Notes: generated by a model from the letters alone, not told the origin. Shown: positions 19,017 to 26,539, counted from the first letter of the stretch. The stretch: DNA of 33,316 nt from Actinomycetales bacterium (GCA_015655415.1 JAATFB010000036.1:1-33316), one strand, 5' to 3'. A program made the numbers and translations.

Positions 19017-19123
19017 TCCGGTTCCTTGCGATCGCTGCCGAGCATGTTGCGACCCGCGCTGCCCCCGTCACGTCGACGTCGTCCGTCCGATTGTTCCACA
19101 GGGGACTGGGGTGCCGGCGCCTC

Positions 19124-20434
19124 TCAGGGCAAGCTCGTGCTCGCCGCGCCCGTTGGCAGCGCCTGCCGCCACGACATGCCCTGCGAGGCCTTCACGGTGC
19201 AGATGACCAGGAGCATCCAGCCGCTCTCGATGAGGACGGTGCTCTCGGCGAGGGCGGTGCCGATAAGGGCGATCACGACGAGCGGCGGCCATGCGTAGAT
19301 GACACTGCGCTTGTTGGAGCCCAGCAGCCACGAGCGCTCCATCGCGAGGCCTAGCATGATCAGGAACAGCAGGAAGCCCACGAGTCCGACCTGCAGCCAC
19401 ACGTCGAGGAACGCGTTCAGGCCGTTCGAGTGGGGGGCCCCGGTTGCGGCGTTGATGAGCGAGTAGGGCGGCAACGAGCCGCGCCAGAACCCGATCCAGC
19501 CCCACCCGAGAAGCGGGTTGGCGGGGATGAGATGCCACATCTGGATCCACACGTCGTAGCGCACGTTGAGCACGTCGCGCCCGTGCAGCAGGTCGATGAT
19601 CGGTCCCCGGAAGATGAAGGCCGCCACCGCGAGAATCACGGTGATCACGCCCAACGAGACCTGCACCGAGAACTTCCACCGCTCGGCACGGATGTGGCGG
19701 ATGCCGAACAACGCCGCGGTGGCCAGGAGCAGCACGACGATCATGATGGCGATCACCGGCGAGCTGGAGAACCCGAGGCACAGCACAGCGACCGCGACGG
19801 ATGAGACCGCGACCCCGAGGCTCACCGACCTGGTGCGCCACTCGATGATGAAGGTCACGGCGGCAACGAGGGCGACGAGCCCGAGCTGGTTCCGGCTGCC
19901 GAAGAGGCCGGAGATCGGGCCGCCGCGCGCGAGGCTGCCGGTGATCCCGAGGAACTTGATCGGCATGTCGATGAGCAGACCGCTGAACAGCTCCAGCGCG
20001 AGGGATGCCGCCAGGAGCACGCGCAGGACGTCGCCGATCACGCGCACGATCTGGATGGCGTCGCGCACGAGTGCCAGGTAGAGGGCGAAGAACGTGAAGA
20101 CCCACTGGTACAGCACGGCAGCCAGCGTCGCCCACTGATACGTGCTCCACGCGATCGAGACGGCGCACCAGGCCACGAACACGAGCAGCGAGACCGGCAG
20201 CAGGCCGTGCCATTCGATCACATCCCAGTGCGCGGCGAACGAGCAGGCCGAGAGCACGACCAGGGCGGCCAGGACGCCGATGAGGCCGGGCCAGCCGATG
20301 ACGTCGCGGATCGCTGTCGTCAAGAACGCCGACGACACGATGCACAGCGACAGCGCTCGCGAGAACTTCGCCGACTCGAACAGTGCCCTGGTCAGGGCGA
20401 ACCACGGCGGCACCCGTGGTGCTGCGGACGTCAC
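19124..20434 (-). CDS. O-antigen ligase/polymerase family membrane protein (paralogue 1)
   Basis: Polytopic membrane protein of the Wzy/WaaL (O-antigen ligase) superfamily, about 436 residues with 10-12 hydrophobic segments. It probably polymerises glycan units or attaches them to an acceptor outside the membrane. In the second half a periplasmic-type loop carries RYDVWIQMWHLIPANPLLGWGWIGFW and, later, LNAFLDVWLQVGLVGFLLF, both family hallmarks and shared with paralogue 2. Start choice: the GTG at 20434 overlaps the stop of a small leader ORF and lies downstream of a TACGAT -10. An ATG at 20488 (454 residues) is the alternative but would overlap that -10. The frame also runs upstream into repeat DNA, which is not protein-like. 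It lies 107 bp upstream of the glycerophosphotransferase-like gene. Confidence 0.86.
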   Translation of the reverse strand: MTSAAPRVPPWFALTRALFESAKFSRALSLCIVSSAFLTTAIRDVIGWPGLIGVLAALVVLSACSFAAHWDVIEWHGLLPVSLLVFVAWCAVSIAWSTYQWATLAAVLYQWVFTFFALYLALVRDAIQIVRVIGDVLRVLLAASLALELFSGLLIDMPIKFLGITGSLARGGPISGLFGSRNQLGLVALVAAVTFIIEWRTRSVSLGVAVSSVAVAVLCLGFSSSPVIAIMIVVLLLATAALFGIRHIRAERWKFSVQVSLGVITVILAVAAFIFRGPIIDLLHGRDVLNVRYDVWIQMWHLIPANPLLGWGWIGFWRGSLPPYSLINAATGAPHSNGLNAFLDVWLQVGLVGFLLFLIMLGLAMERSWLLGSNKRSVIYAWPPLVVIALIGTALAESTVLIESGWMLLVICTVKASQGMSWRQALPTGAASTSLP

Positions 20435-20481
20435 CGGAGAGCACCCGAGCGGCTCGGGGCGTCGGCGGAGGTGACGGGCAT
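20431..20481 (-). CDS. Possible 16-residue leader peptide ORF before paralogue 1
   Basis: Minus-strand ATG at 20481 opens MPVTSADAPSRSGALR and stops at TGA, whose bases overlap the GTG of the ligase gene (GTGA). A TACGAT -10-like box ends five bases before the ATG, the spacing seen for other leaderless genes here. Translation of this peptide could couple to the ligase, which has no Shine-Dalgarno sequence. Short ORFs arise by chance, so confidence is low. Confidence 0.3.
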   Translation of the reverse strand: MPVTSADAPSRSGALR

Positions 20482-20486
20482 GCTTC

Positions 20487-20492
20487 ATCGTA
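20487..20492 (-). promoter_or_regulatory. Candidate -10 box before the ligase paralogue 1 leader
   Basis: TACGAT on the minus strand, fitting TANNNT, with five bases before the leader ATG at 20481. It overlaps the alternative ligase ATG at 20488, so both cannot be right. Confidence 0.35.
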
Positions 20493-20556
20493 ACGTCGAA
20501 GGCCCGCGGGGCCCCGCCGCCGGGTGGCCGGGCCCGAGGGCCCACCGGCGGTGCGG

Positions 20557-20668
20557 CTTCGACGGGCTCGGCCGGCGGTAGGGGCTCAGCCGACGGTAGG
20601 GGCACGGCAGGCGGTGGGGCTCGGCCGACGGTAGGGGCTCAGTCGACGGTAGGGCACGGCAGACGGTG
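20557..20668. repeat. Tandem repeat: two ~53-bp units of three 17-18-bp subunits
   Basis: From 20564 the sequence is six phased subunits of 17-18 bp: 20564-20580, 20581-20598, 20599-20616, then 20617-20633, 20634-20651 and 20652-20668. Subunits 1 and 4, 2 and 5, and 3 and 6 are near-identical, giving a period of about 53 bp. Each follows the form GGG-CTC/CAC-GG... ending GCGGTA or ACGGTR. The first subunit with its 5' flank (20557-20583) matches the 27-bp repeats at 24684 and 24721. It fills the gap between the two ligase paralogues. Confidence 0.85.
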
Positions 20669-20677
20669 GGGCCGGTG

Positions 20678-22015
20678 CTACGGTCGGTCGAGCTTCGTCT
20701 TGATGCTGAACGTCACGAGCAGGGCGAAGCCGGCCTCGATGAGCATCCTGCTCTCGGTGAACGACTGCGCGATCATCGCCGCCAGCATCAGCAGCGGAAG
20801 CAGCGTGATGGCGGCGTACGGAACGTCCGACCGCACGACGCCGTTCGCATCGAACGGCGGCCGGTCCACGGCCATGAACCAGCTTCGTCCGAAGGTGGTG
20901 ATGACGAGCAGCGCGAAGACGACGAGGCCGAGGATGCCCAGCTGCAGCCAGACATCCAGATACGCGTTGTGCGCCTGCAGGTACTCCACCCTGTTGCGGA
21001 CGGCGAGGCCTTTGAACGGCTCGACCCACGGCGCCCAGTAGCTGATCCACCCCCAGCCCAGCAACGGCTTCTGCTGGGCCAGCTGGATGACCTTCTCCCA
21101 GATGTCCGTGCGTCCCGTGAGGTCGGCACTCTTGCCGAGCAGCCGCGTGACGGTTGCCCAGAAGACGGTCGTGGATGCCACGCCCACGAGCACCACGGCC
21201 AAGGCCGTCCCGTAGACGGGCACCCGTTTGCTCTGCCGCACGCTGCGTCCCCACCAGGCGAACAGCAGCACGAGGGCGACGAAGGCCAGCGCAACGATGA
21301 CGGTCGACGAGCGGGTGAGCAGGAACGTGATGCCGGCCAGCGCGAGCCAGACGATGCCCGCGGTGCGGTTCACGAGACGATCCGCGAGCTGGATGCCGAA
21401 CACGATCAGCGCGAACAGGGAGATCATGCCGAGGATGTCGCTGTTGCCGACGATGCCCTGGATCTTCCCGCCGTGGAACAGCAGGTCGCGGCTCCAGTAG
21501 AACGCGTCGGGCAGCTTGCCGGGGGGGTAGGTGTAGGTCGTGAAGAACGGCAGGATGTGGTGCCGCACGAACACCGAGACGATCAGCTCGAACACCAGCG
21601 AGAGACCGATGATCCAGCGGAACGCCGCGCCCAGGGCCCGCAGGATCCGCTCCCACGTGAGACACAGTGCGAAGAACGCGCCGGCGGTCGCGGTCGCCAG
21701 CTGTGCCACGGCGGCGACGGCGGACTCGGTGCGGTAGGCCGACCATGCGATCGAGGCTATGCACAGCAGCAGGAACAGCAGCAGCGTCTTGGGCCACTTG
21801 CGGATCGGCACCCGGGGCCGCGCTCGCGCGAGGAACACGACGCTGACGACCAGGCACAGCGCGACGAGAATGCCCCAGCCCAGCCAGCTGATGCTGTTGC
21901 GCCAGAAGTCGCCTGCGAAGAGGGTGAAGAAGGTGAGGCCCGCGAACGCGAGGAGCCAGCCCTGGCCGCCCGGCACTGTGAGCGGCGCCGTCGCCGGCCG
22001 GGCCTGGAGTGTCAT
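20678..22015 (-). CDS. O-antigen ligase/polymerase family membrane protein (paralogue 2)
   Basis: 445-residue Wzy/WaaL-superfamily membrane protein with about 11-12 hydrophobic segments. The large outside loop holds GRTDIWEKVIQLAQQKPLLGWGWISYW and then AHNAYLDVWLQLGILGLVVF, the family signature and directly comparable to paralogue 1. It probably polymerises or ligates a cell-wall glycan outside the membrane. The ATG at 22015 has no Shine-Dalgarno sequence, and a TACAGT -10 lies six bases upstream, so a leaderless mRNA is likely. Only 36 bp separate it from the acyl-CoA dehydrogenase stop. Ligase versus polymerase cannot be decided from sequence alone. Confidence 0.88.
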   Translation of the reverse strand: MTLQARPATAPLTVPGGQGWLLAFAGLTFFTLFAGDFWRNSISWLGWGILVALCLVVSVVFLARARPRVPIRKWPKTLLLFLLLCIASIAWSAYRTESAVAAVAQLATATAGAFFALCLTWERILRALGAAFRWIIGLSLVFELIVSVFVRHHILPFFTTYTYPPGKLPDAFYWSRDLLFHGGKIQGIVGNSDILGMISLFALIVFGIQLADRLVNRTAGIVWLALAGITFLLTRSSTVIVALAFVALVLLFAWWGRSVRQSKRVPVYGTALAVVLVGVASTTVFWATVTRLLGKSADLTGRTDIWEKVIQLAQQKPLLGWGWISYWAPWVEPFKGLAVRNRVEYLQAHNAYLDVWLQLGILGLVVFALLVITTFGRSWFMAVDRPPFDANGVVRSDVPYAAITLLPLLMLAAMIAQSFTESRMLIEAGFALLVTFSIKTKLDRP

Positions 22016-22021
22016 GGACTC

Positions 22022-22027
22022 ACTGTA
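22022..22027 (-). promoter_or_regulatory. Leaderless-type -10 box of ligase paralogue 2
   Basis: TACAGT on the minus strand with exactly six bases before the ATG at 22015, inside the 36-bp gap to the upstream acyl-CoA dehydrogenase gene. Confidence 0.5.
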
Positions 22028-22051
22028 ACGGCGTCCGGAGCCGCAGCCGGT

Positions 22052-23230
22052 TCAGACGAACGCGGCGAGGCCCGTGATCGCACGGCCGACGATCAGGGTG
22101 TTCATCTCGCGTGTGCCCTCGTAGGAGTAGACCGCCTCGGCGTCGTTGAAGAACCGGACCACGTCGTAGTCGAGCACGATGCCGTTGCCGCCGAAGATCT
22201 CTCGCGACCACGCCACCACCTCGCGCATCCGCGAGGTGGTGAACGCCTTGGCCAGCGCGGAGTGCTCGTCGCGCTGCGTGCCGTTCTCGAGCATCCGCGA
22301 GACCTGTACGACCAGAGCGAGCGATGACGTGATGTTCCCCAGCGACTTCGCCAGCAGGTCCTGCACGAGCTGGTGCGACGCGATCGGCTTCCCGAACTGG
22401 ATGCGCTCCCCGGCATACTTCACGGCCGCCTCGTACGCACCGATCGCAAGGCCCACCGCGGCCCACGCGACCTCGGCGCGGGTCGCCCGAAGCACCTTGG
22501 CGGTGTCACGGAACGAGTTCGCGTGCTGCAGACGCAGCCGCTCTGGAACGCGCACGTCCTCCAGCGCGATGTCGGCGTTCTGCACCGACCGGAGGGCCTG
22601 CTTGCCCTCGATCTTCGTGGCGCGGTAGCCGGGGGTCGTCGTCGGCACGATGAAGCCCTTCACCTGGCCGTCGGCGACGTCCTTGGCCCAGATCACGGTG
22701 ATGTCGCTGAATGTGGCGTTGCCGATCCAGCGCTTCGCCCCGTTGATCACCCACTCGTCTCCCTGGCGCTCCGCCGTCGTGCGCAGCCCCTGCGCCGAGT
22801 CGGAACCCGACAGCGGCTCCGTGAGACCGAAGGCCCCGACCACCTCGCCTGCGGCCAGCTTCGGCAGCCATTCCGCGCGCTGCTCCGGCGATCCGCAGGC
22901 GCTCAGCGTCCCGGCGACCAGACCGTTCTGCACTCCGACGTACGTGGCGACCGAGGCGTCGACGCGCGCCAGCTCGAGGGCGACGAACCCCCGGAACACG
23001 GCCGAGTTCTCGAACGGCCGAGTCTCGTCCCACGCGAACGACACGGTCCCGAGACGATGCAGCTCCGGGATGACCTGCCGGGGGAACTCGGCCCGCGCCC
23101 AATAGTCGTTCGCGATCGGCCTCACCTCGGTCTCGAGATAGTCGCGAAGCTCCGCGATCGCCTCCTTCTCCCGATCGGTGAGCTCGTCCTCGAACCCGTA
23201 GAAATCCGCCGCGAGGCGCTCGAAAGCCAT
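22052..23230 (-). CDS. Acyl-CoA dehydrogenase (glutaryl-CoA dehydrogenase-like)
   Basis: FAD-dependent enzyme that desaturates acyl-CoA thioesters; 392 residues, the usual length. The FAD/substrate region GAFGLTEPLSGSDSAQGLRTTA (132-153), a KRWIGNATFSD segment, an ERIQFGKPIASHQLVQ motif, an FGGNGI motif and the C-terminal YEGTREMNTLIVGRAITG (Y370-E371) are visible. Glu371 is the expected catalytic base, in the position used by glutaryl-CoA dehydrogenases and relatives. The ATG has GGAG five bases upstream. It is divergent from manA across 116 bp. It shows no link to glycan synthesis and is probably an unrelated resident gene; whether it acts on glutaryl-CoA is not certain. Confidence 0.93.
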   Translation of the reverse strand: MAFERLAADFYGFEDELTDREKEAIAELRDYLETEVRPIANDYWARAEFPRQVIPELHRLGTVSFAWDETRPFENSAVFRGFVALELARVDASVATYVGVQNGLVAGTLSACGSPEQRAEWLPKLAAGEVVGAFGLTEPLSGSDSAQGLRTTAERQGDEWVINGAKRWIGNATFSDITVIWAKDVADGQVKGFIVPTTTPGYRATKIEGKQALRSVQNADIALEDVRVPERLRLQHANSFRDTAKVLRATRAEVAWAAVGLAIGAYEAAVKYAGERIQFGKPIASHQLVQDLLAKSLGNITSSLALVVQVSRMLENGTQRDEHSALAKAFTTSRMREVVAWSREIFGGNGIVLDYDVVRFFNDAEAVYSYEGTREMNTLIVGRAITGLAAFV

Positions 23231-23346
23231 GGCTGCTCCAGTTCCGTCAGAGGGGGTGGCCGGGATGCGGCCAGCCTAGGCACCGGCATCCACGGCCCCA
23301 AGGCGGTTGGTACTCTGCGACTAACCGGGAGAAAGGGCGAGCACGG

Positions 23347-24570
23347 ATGTTTGTGCGCATCGACAACGTCCCTCGCGACTACGCGTGGGGCTCAACGAAC
23401 GGCATCGCCGACCTGCTCGGCAGGCCGGCGTCCGGCGCACCCGAGGCCGAGCTCTGGCTCGGCGCGCATCCCGGGTCGCCGAGCCTCCTCGTGCATCCCA
23501 CTTCCGAGGCGGGCACGCTGGCCGAGCTGATAGCGCGGAGACCGGCCGAGACGCTCGGCGAGCGGTGGCGGCAGAGCCAGTCGTACCAGGGGGCGCCGCG
23601 GCTCGGTTTCCTGTTGAAGGTGCTGTCCGCGGCCGCGCCGCTCTCGATCCAGGCGCACCCCTCGCAGGAGCAGGCTCGTGCCGGGTTCGAGCGCGAGAAC
23701 GAGCTGGGCATCCCGCTCGACTCGCCGGAGCGCAACTACAAGGATCCGTTCCACAAGCCAGAGCTCATCTACGCGGTCACGCCGTTCGACGCGCTGTGCG
23801 GGTTCCGTGACGTCGCCGCATCCGTGGCGGTGCTGGATCGCCTGATCTCGGTGGGCCGGAGCGCGGGGATACCGCACGACGAGATCGACGTGCTGCGCGG
23901 GATCCTGGCCGGGGGAGCGGACGACGAGTCGGCGCTGCGCGCCGCCGTGGGACTCCTGCTCGGCGGGGGAGAGGCGGCAGAGGAGATCGTGCAACAGGCG
24001 ACGACGATCGCCCGCTCGGCCGAGGGCGTGCAGATCGCGGAGCTGGGCATCGTGCGGCTGCTCGCCGACGCCTATCCGGGCGATCCCGGCGTCGTGCTCG
24101 CCCTGCTGTTGCACCGGGTGGCGCTCGTCCCGGGCCAGGCGCTCTACCTGCCGGCCGGCAACGTGCACGCCTATTTGAGCGGCACGGGCATCGAGCTCAT
24201 GGCGGCGTCCGACAACGTGCTGCGCGGCGGTCTCACGCGCAAGCACATCGACGTGCCGGAGCTGTTGCGCGTGCTCGACTTCATGCCCCTCCCGGCGCCG
24301 CTGCTGACGCCGTCGCACGAGGGGGCAATCGAGGTCTTCGCGCCCGACGTGCCCGACTTCCGGCTCGTCCACGTGTCGTCGGACGCCGAGCTCCGGCTGA
24401 ACGGCCCGGCGATCGTGCTGTGCGCGGCAGGCGCGGCATCCGTGACTGGCGCGAACGGCGCGATCGAGGTGGCACGCGGCGACGCGGTGTTCGTGTCACC
24501 GGATGAGCGCCCCCTGCGCTTCTCGGTGGCCGCCGGGAGCTCGCTCTTCGTCGCCACGGACAATCGCTGA
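23347..24570 (+). CDS. manA: Mannose-6-phosphate isomerase, class I (ManA)
   Basis: Zinc enzyme that interconverts fructose-6-phosphate and mannose-6-phosphate, the entry to GDP-mannose and mannosyl lipids. The 407-residue product has the family length. Zinc ligands are visible as Q102 and H104 in IQAHPSQEQA, E139 in HKPELI and H274 in PAGNVHAYLSGTGIELMAASDNVLRGG. The N-terminal DYAWGS motif (11-16) is also typical. GGGAGAAAGG lies about 10 bases before the ATG, and a TACTCT box at 23311-23316 may be the -10. It is divergent from the acyl-CoA dehydrogenase and followed by a repeat-rich gap. In many actinobacteria manA sits near whiB2 and sahH, as here. Confidence 0.95.
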   Translation: MFVRIDNVPRDYAWGSTNGIADLLGRPASGAPEAELWLGAHPGSPSLLVHPTSEAGTLAELIARRPAETLGERWRQSQSYQGAPRLGFLLKVLSAAAPLSIQAHPSQEQARAGFERENELGIPLDSPERNYKDPFHKPELIYAVTPFDALCGFRDVAASVAVLDRLISVGRSAGIPHDEIDVLRGILAGGADDESALRAAVGLLLGGGEAAEEIVQQATTIARSAEGVQIAELGIVRLLADAYPGDPGVVLALLLHRVALVPGQALYLPAGNVHAYLSGTGIELMAASDNVLRGGLTRKHIDVPELLRVLDFMPLPAPLLTPSHEGAIEVFAPDVPDFRLVHVSSDAELRLNGPAIVLCAAGAASVTGANGAIEVARGDAVFVSPDERPLRFSVAAGSSLFVATDNR

Positions 24571-24597
24571 GGCGCCGGTCGGCCGTGCCGTGAGCTG

Positions 24598-24660
24598 TCC
24601 TTCCGCGCCTTGAGCTTGTCCTTCCGCGCCTTGAGCTTGTCCTTCCGCGCCTTGAGCTTG
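24598..24660. repeat. Three perfect 21-bp direct repeats
   Basis: Three identical 21-bp units (24598-24618, 24619-24639, 24640-24660) of the form TCCTTCCGCGCCTTGAGCTTG, with a partial unit before. A frame through it reads as a KLKARKD heptad on the minus strand, but the 21-bp period makes that trivial and no gene is supported. The last unit continues into an inverted-repeat element. Confidence 0.9.
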
Positions 24661-24747
24661 TCGAAAGGCGGCCGCCGTGGGGGCCTCGACAGGCTCGGCC
24701 GGCGGTGGGGTTGCGGCGGGCCTCGACGGGCTCGGCCGGCGGTGGGG
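24654..24747. repeat. REP-like palindromic element plus two 27-bp direct repeats
   Basis: GAGCTTGTCGA (24654-24664) and TCGACAGGCTC (24686-24696) form an imperfect inverted repeat with a 21-base loop and one G-T pair. The right arm begins a 27-bp sequence (24684-24710) repeated with one change at 24721-24747. The same sequence occurs at about 20557-20583. This looks like a dispersed intergenic repeat family. Nothing coding is seen in the manA-galE gap. Confidence 0.8.
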
Positions 24748-24871
24748 CGGCTGCGGCGGTGGTCGTACGTCTCGGAAGGACATGGCGGCAGCCGACGGCA
24801 TATGGGGGCCGGCCGACACCATGTCCTTCGCAACGGCACGTCCACCGGCACGCGCGGTTGATCGCGGCCGA

Positions 24872-24877
24872 TAGGTT
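24872..24877 (+). promoter_or_regulatory. Leaderless-type -10 box of galE
   Basis: TAGGTT, seven bases before the ATG at 24885; no ribosome-binding site is visible. Confidence 0.5.
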
Positions 24878-24884
24878 GGATGCC

Positions 24885-25850
24885 ATGGCATGGTTGGTGA
24901 CCGGCGGCGCCGGATACATCGGCGCCCACGTGGTGCGCGCCTTCGGCGAGGCCGGCATCGACACGGTCGTGGTCGACGACCTCTCCACCGGCCACGAGAG
25001 CTTCGTGCCGCCGGGCGTGCCGTTCATACGCGGAACCATCCTCGATGGCGCGCTGCTGGAGGACGTCCTGTCGCGGCATCCGATCACGGGCGTGATGCAC
25101 ATCGCCGGATTCAAGTACGCCGGCGTCTCGGTGCAGCAGCCGTTGCACACCTACGAACAGAACGTCACCGGGACCGCGACCCTGCTGGCCGCGATGGAGG
25201 CCGCAGGCGTCGACACCATCGTGTTCTCCTCGAGCGCCGCGGTGTACGGCACACCCGATGTGGACCTGGTGACGGAGGAGACGCCGAAGGCACCCGAGTC
25301 GCCATACGGCGAATCGAAGCTGATCGGCGAATGGCTGTTGCGCGATCAGGAGGTCGCCCGCGGCCTGCGACACACCAGTCTGCGGTACTTCAACGTCGTC
25401 GGCTCCGGATACCCCGACGTCTACGACTCCAGCCCGCACAACCTCTTTCCCCTCGTCTTCGACGCGCTGCTGGCCGGCCTCACCCCCCGTATCAATGGGA
25501 GCGACTACCCCACGCCAGACGGCACATGCGTGCGGGACTACCTGCACGTGTCCGACCTGGCGCACTCCCATGTCGTGGCCGCGCAGCGCCTCCAGGCCGG
25601 CGACCGGCTGGAGGCGGCATACAACCTGGGCACCGGGGACGGAGTGTCGGTGGGCCAGATCATGTCGACCGTCGCTGAGGCCACCGGCATCGAGTTCGCT
25701 CCGGAGATCGCGCCGCGACGTCCCGGCGACCCCGCACGGATCGTGGCATCGGGCGAACGCGCCGCACGCGACCTCGACTGGCGGATGCGCCACAGCCTGC
25801 GGCAGATGGTGGAGAGCGCGTGGCACGCGCGACAGGCCGCGACGAGTTGA
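24885..25850 (+). CDS. galE: UDP-glucose 4-epimerase (GalE)
   Basis: NAD-dependent short-chain dehydrogenase that interconverts UDP-glucose and UDP-galactose; 321 residues, normal length. The GGAGYIG NAD site is at 7-13, DDLSTGHES at 31-39, the FSSSAAVYG segment with the catalytic Ser at 114-122, and the catalytic pair Y141/K145 in SPYGESK. RYFNVVGSGY and a C-terminal RRPGDPA region follow, as expected. The ATG at 24885 is preceded by a TAGGTT -10 rather than a ribosome-binding site. The frame is open upstream through the repeat DNA, but that is not protein-like. Its product is the substrate for Glf, linking it to galactofuranose synthesis at 4.4 kb. Confidence 0.95.
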   Translation: MAWLVTGGAGYIGAHVVRAFGEAGIDTVVVDDLSTGHESFVPPGVPFIRGTILDGALLEDVLSRHPITGVMHIAGFKYAGVSVQQPLHTYEQNVTGTATLLAAMEAAGVDTIVFSSSAAVYGTPDVDLVTEETPKAPESPYGESKLIGEWLLRDQEVARGLRHTSLRYFNVVGSGYPDVYDSSPHNLFPLVFDALLAGLTPRINGSDYPTPDGTCVRDYLHVSDLAHSHVVAAQRLQAGDRLEAAYNLGTGDGVSVGQIMSTVAEATGIEFAPEIAPRRPGDPARIVASGERAARDLDWRMRHSLRQMVESAWHARQAATS

Positions 25851-26015
25851 ACAGGCGAGCCGATCACGCCCGGGAGGCCGGCATCCTGCCGACGGGGACC
25901 GACGCACGGATCGGGTGCCGCGCGCCGGGTCGTCCGCGTGGTCGCGACCGGATTGTTGCGTTCATCGGCGCGTCGTGAACCCTACAGCGACGCTTGAGCC
26001 TTTACGATTCGCGAC

Positions 26016-26046
26016 TTGACGCGATCGAACCACACCGGTGTAATTA
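26016..26046 (+). promoter_or_regulatory. whiB2 promoter with overlapping palindrome
   Basis: TTGACG at 26016-26021 and TAATTA at 26041-26046 (19-bp spacing; 17 bp if TGTAAT at 26039-26044 is used) form the best sigma-70-type promoter in the window. The perfect palindrome ACACCGGTGT (26032-26041) lies in the spacer and touches the -10, a classical repressor position. The leader before the ATG is about 55 bases and includes GGGGAGA. The rest of the 255-bp galE-whiB2 gap shows nothing else. Confidence 0.6.
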
Positions 26047-26105
26047 GGGGAACGCCCCGCGCCGAAAGGCGTGGCGGGCGTGGGGACACAGGTGGGGAGA
26101 TCGAT

Positions 26106-26429
26106 ATGGCGATGAGCGAATATCGACCGGGGGTACCCGAAAACTGGTTCGTCGATCCCGTGAGGCTGGGGGTGCCCGGGGTCCGGCAGGCCGACGAGGA
26201 CGACGAGAATCCGCTGGCGTGGCAGTCGGATGCGCTCTGCGCGCAGACCGATCCCGAGGCGTTCTTCCCCGAGAAGGGCGGATCGACGAGGGACGCCAAG
26301 AAGATCTGCGCCTCGTGCGAGGTCCGTGCGCAGTGCCTGGAGTACGCCCTGCAGAACGATGAGCGGTTCGGCATCTGGGGCGGCCTCTCCGAGCGCGAGC
26401 GCCGCAAGCTGCGCAAGCGCGCCGGCTGA
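26106..26429 (+). CDS. whiB2: WhiB-family iron-sulfur regulator (WhiB2/WhmD-like)
   Basis: Small [4Fe-4S] protein that acts with the main sigma factor as a transcription regulator; WhiB2/WhmD is tied to cell division in mycobacteria. The 107-residue product has four cluster cysteines, C45, C68, C71 and C77 (C-x22-C-x2-C-x5-C), the GIWGG turn at 89-93, and the basic tail SERERRKLRKRAG for DNA contact. The ATG at 26106 has GGGGAGA about six bases upstream; a second ATG at 26112 would remove two residues. Its position before the GT2/DUF5719/zincin/DUF3499/sahH block matches the gene neighbourhood of actinobacterial whiB2. A weak hairpin overlaps the stop codon. Confidence 0.92.
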   Translation: MAMSEYRPGVPENWFVDPVRLGVPGVRQADEDDENPLAWQSDALCAQTDPEAFFPEKGGSTRDAKKICASCEVRAQCLEYALQNDERFGIWGGLSERERRKLRKRAG

Positions 26430-26453
26430 CCGGCCCGCCCGCCGTGCGCACGG
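26421..26453 (+). terminator. Possible terminator structures after whiB2
   Basis: GCCGG/CCGGC (26421-26425 and 26430-26434, 4-base loop) spans the stop codon, and a perfect 12-bp palindrome CCGTGCGCACGG follows at 26442-26453. Neither has a T-run. Both lie upstream of the next promoter, so partial termination is plausible. Confidence 0.3.
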
Positions 26454-26539
26454 AGGATGCCGCGCTCCGACGCGGCCACTTCGGCGCTCAATTCGCAGAG
26501 CACGCGACCCCGGTCCCCGGTATTCCGGCCGCCGTTGCC

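Noticed and set aside
20435-20605. Extending ligase paralogue 1 upstream to 20605
   Set aside because: The added residues (with PPAEPVEA) are translated intergenic repeat, also found at 24.7 kb, not protein sequence.
20666-22327. 553-codon plus frame opposite ligase paralogue 2
   Set aside because: Extremely rich in Glu, Asp, Arg and Gln as expected from the antisense of a membrane protein; no conserved sequence.
22052-23230. Acyl-CoA dehydrogenase as part of the glycan system
   Set aside because: No sequence feature links it to sugars; it has its own ribosome-binding site and a separate orientation from manA.
24171-25907. 578-codon minus frame with a KLKARKD heptad repeat
   Set aside because: The heptads are a by-product of the 21-bp DNA repeat; the rest is antisense to manA and galE.
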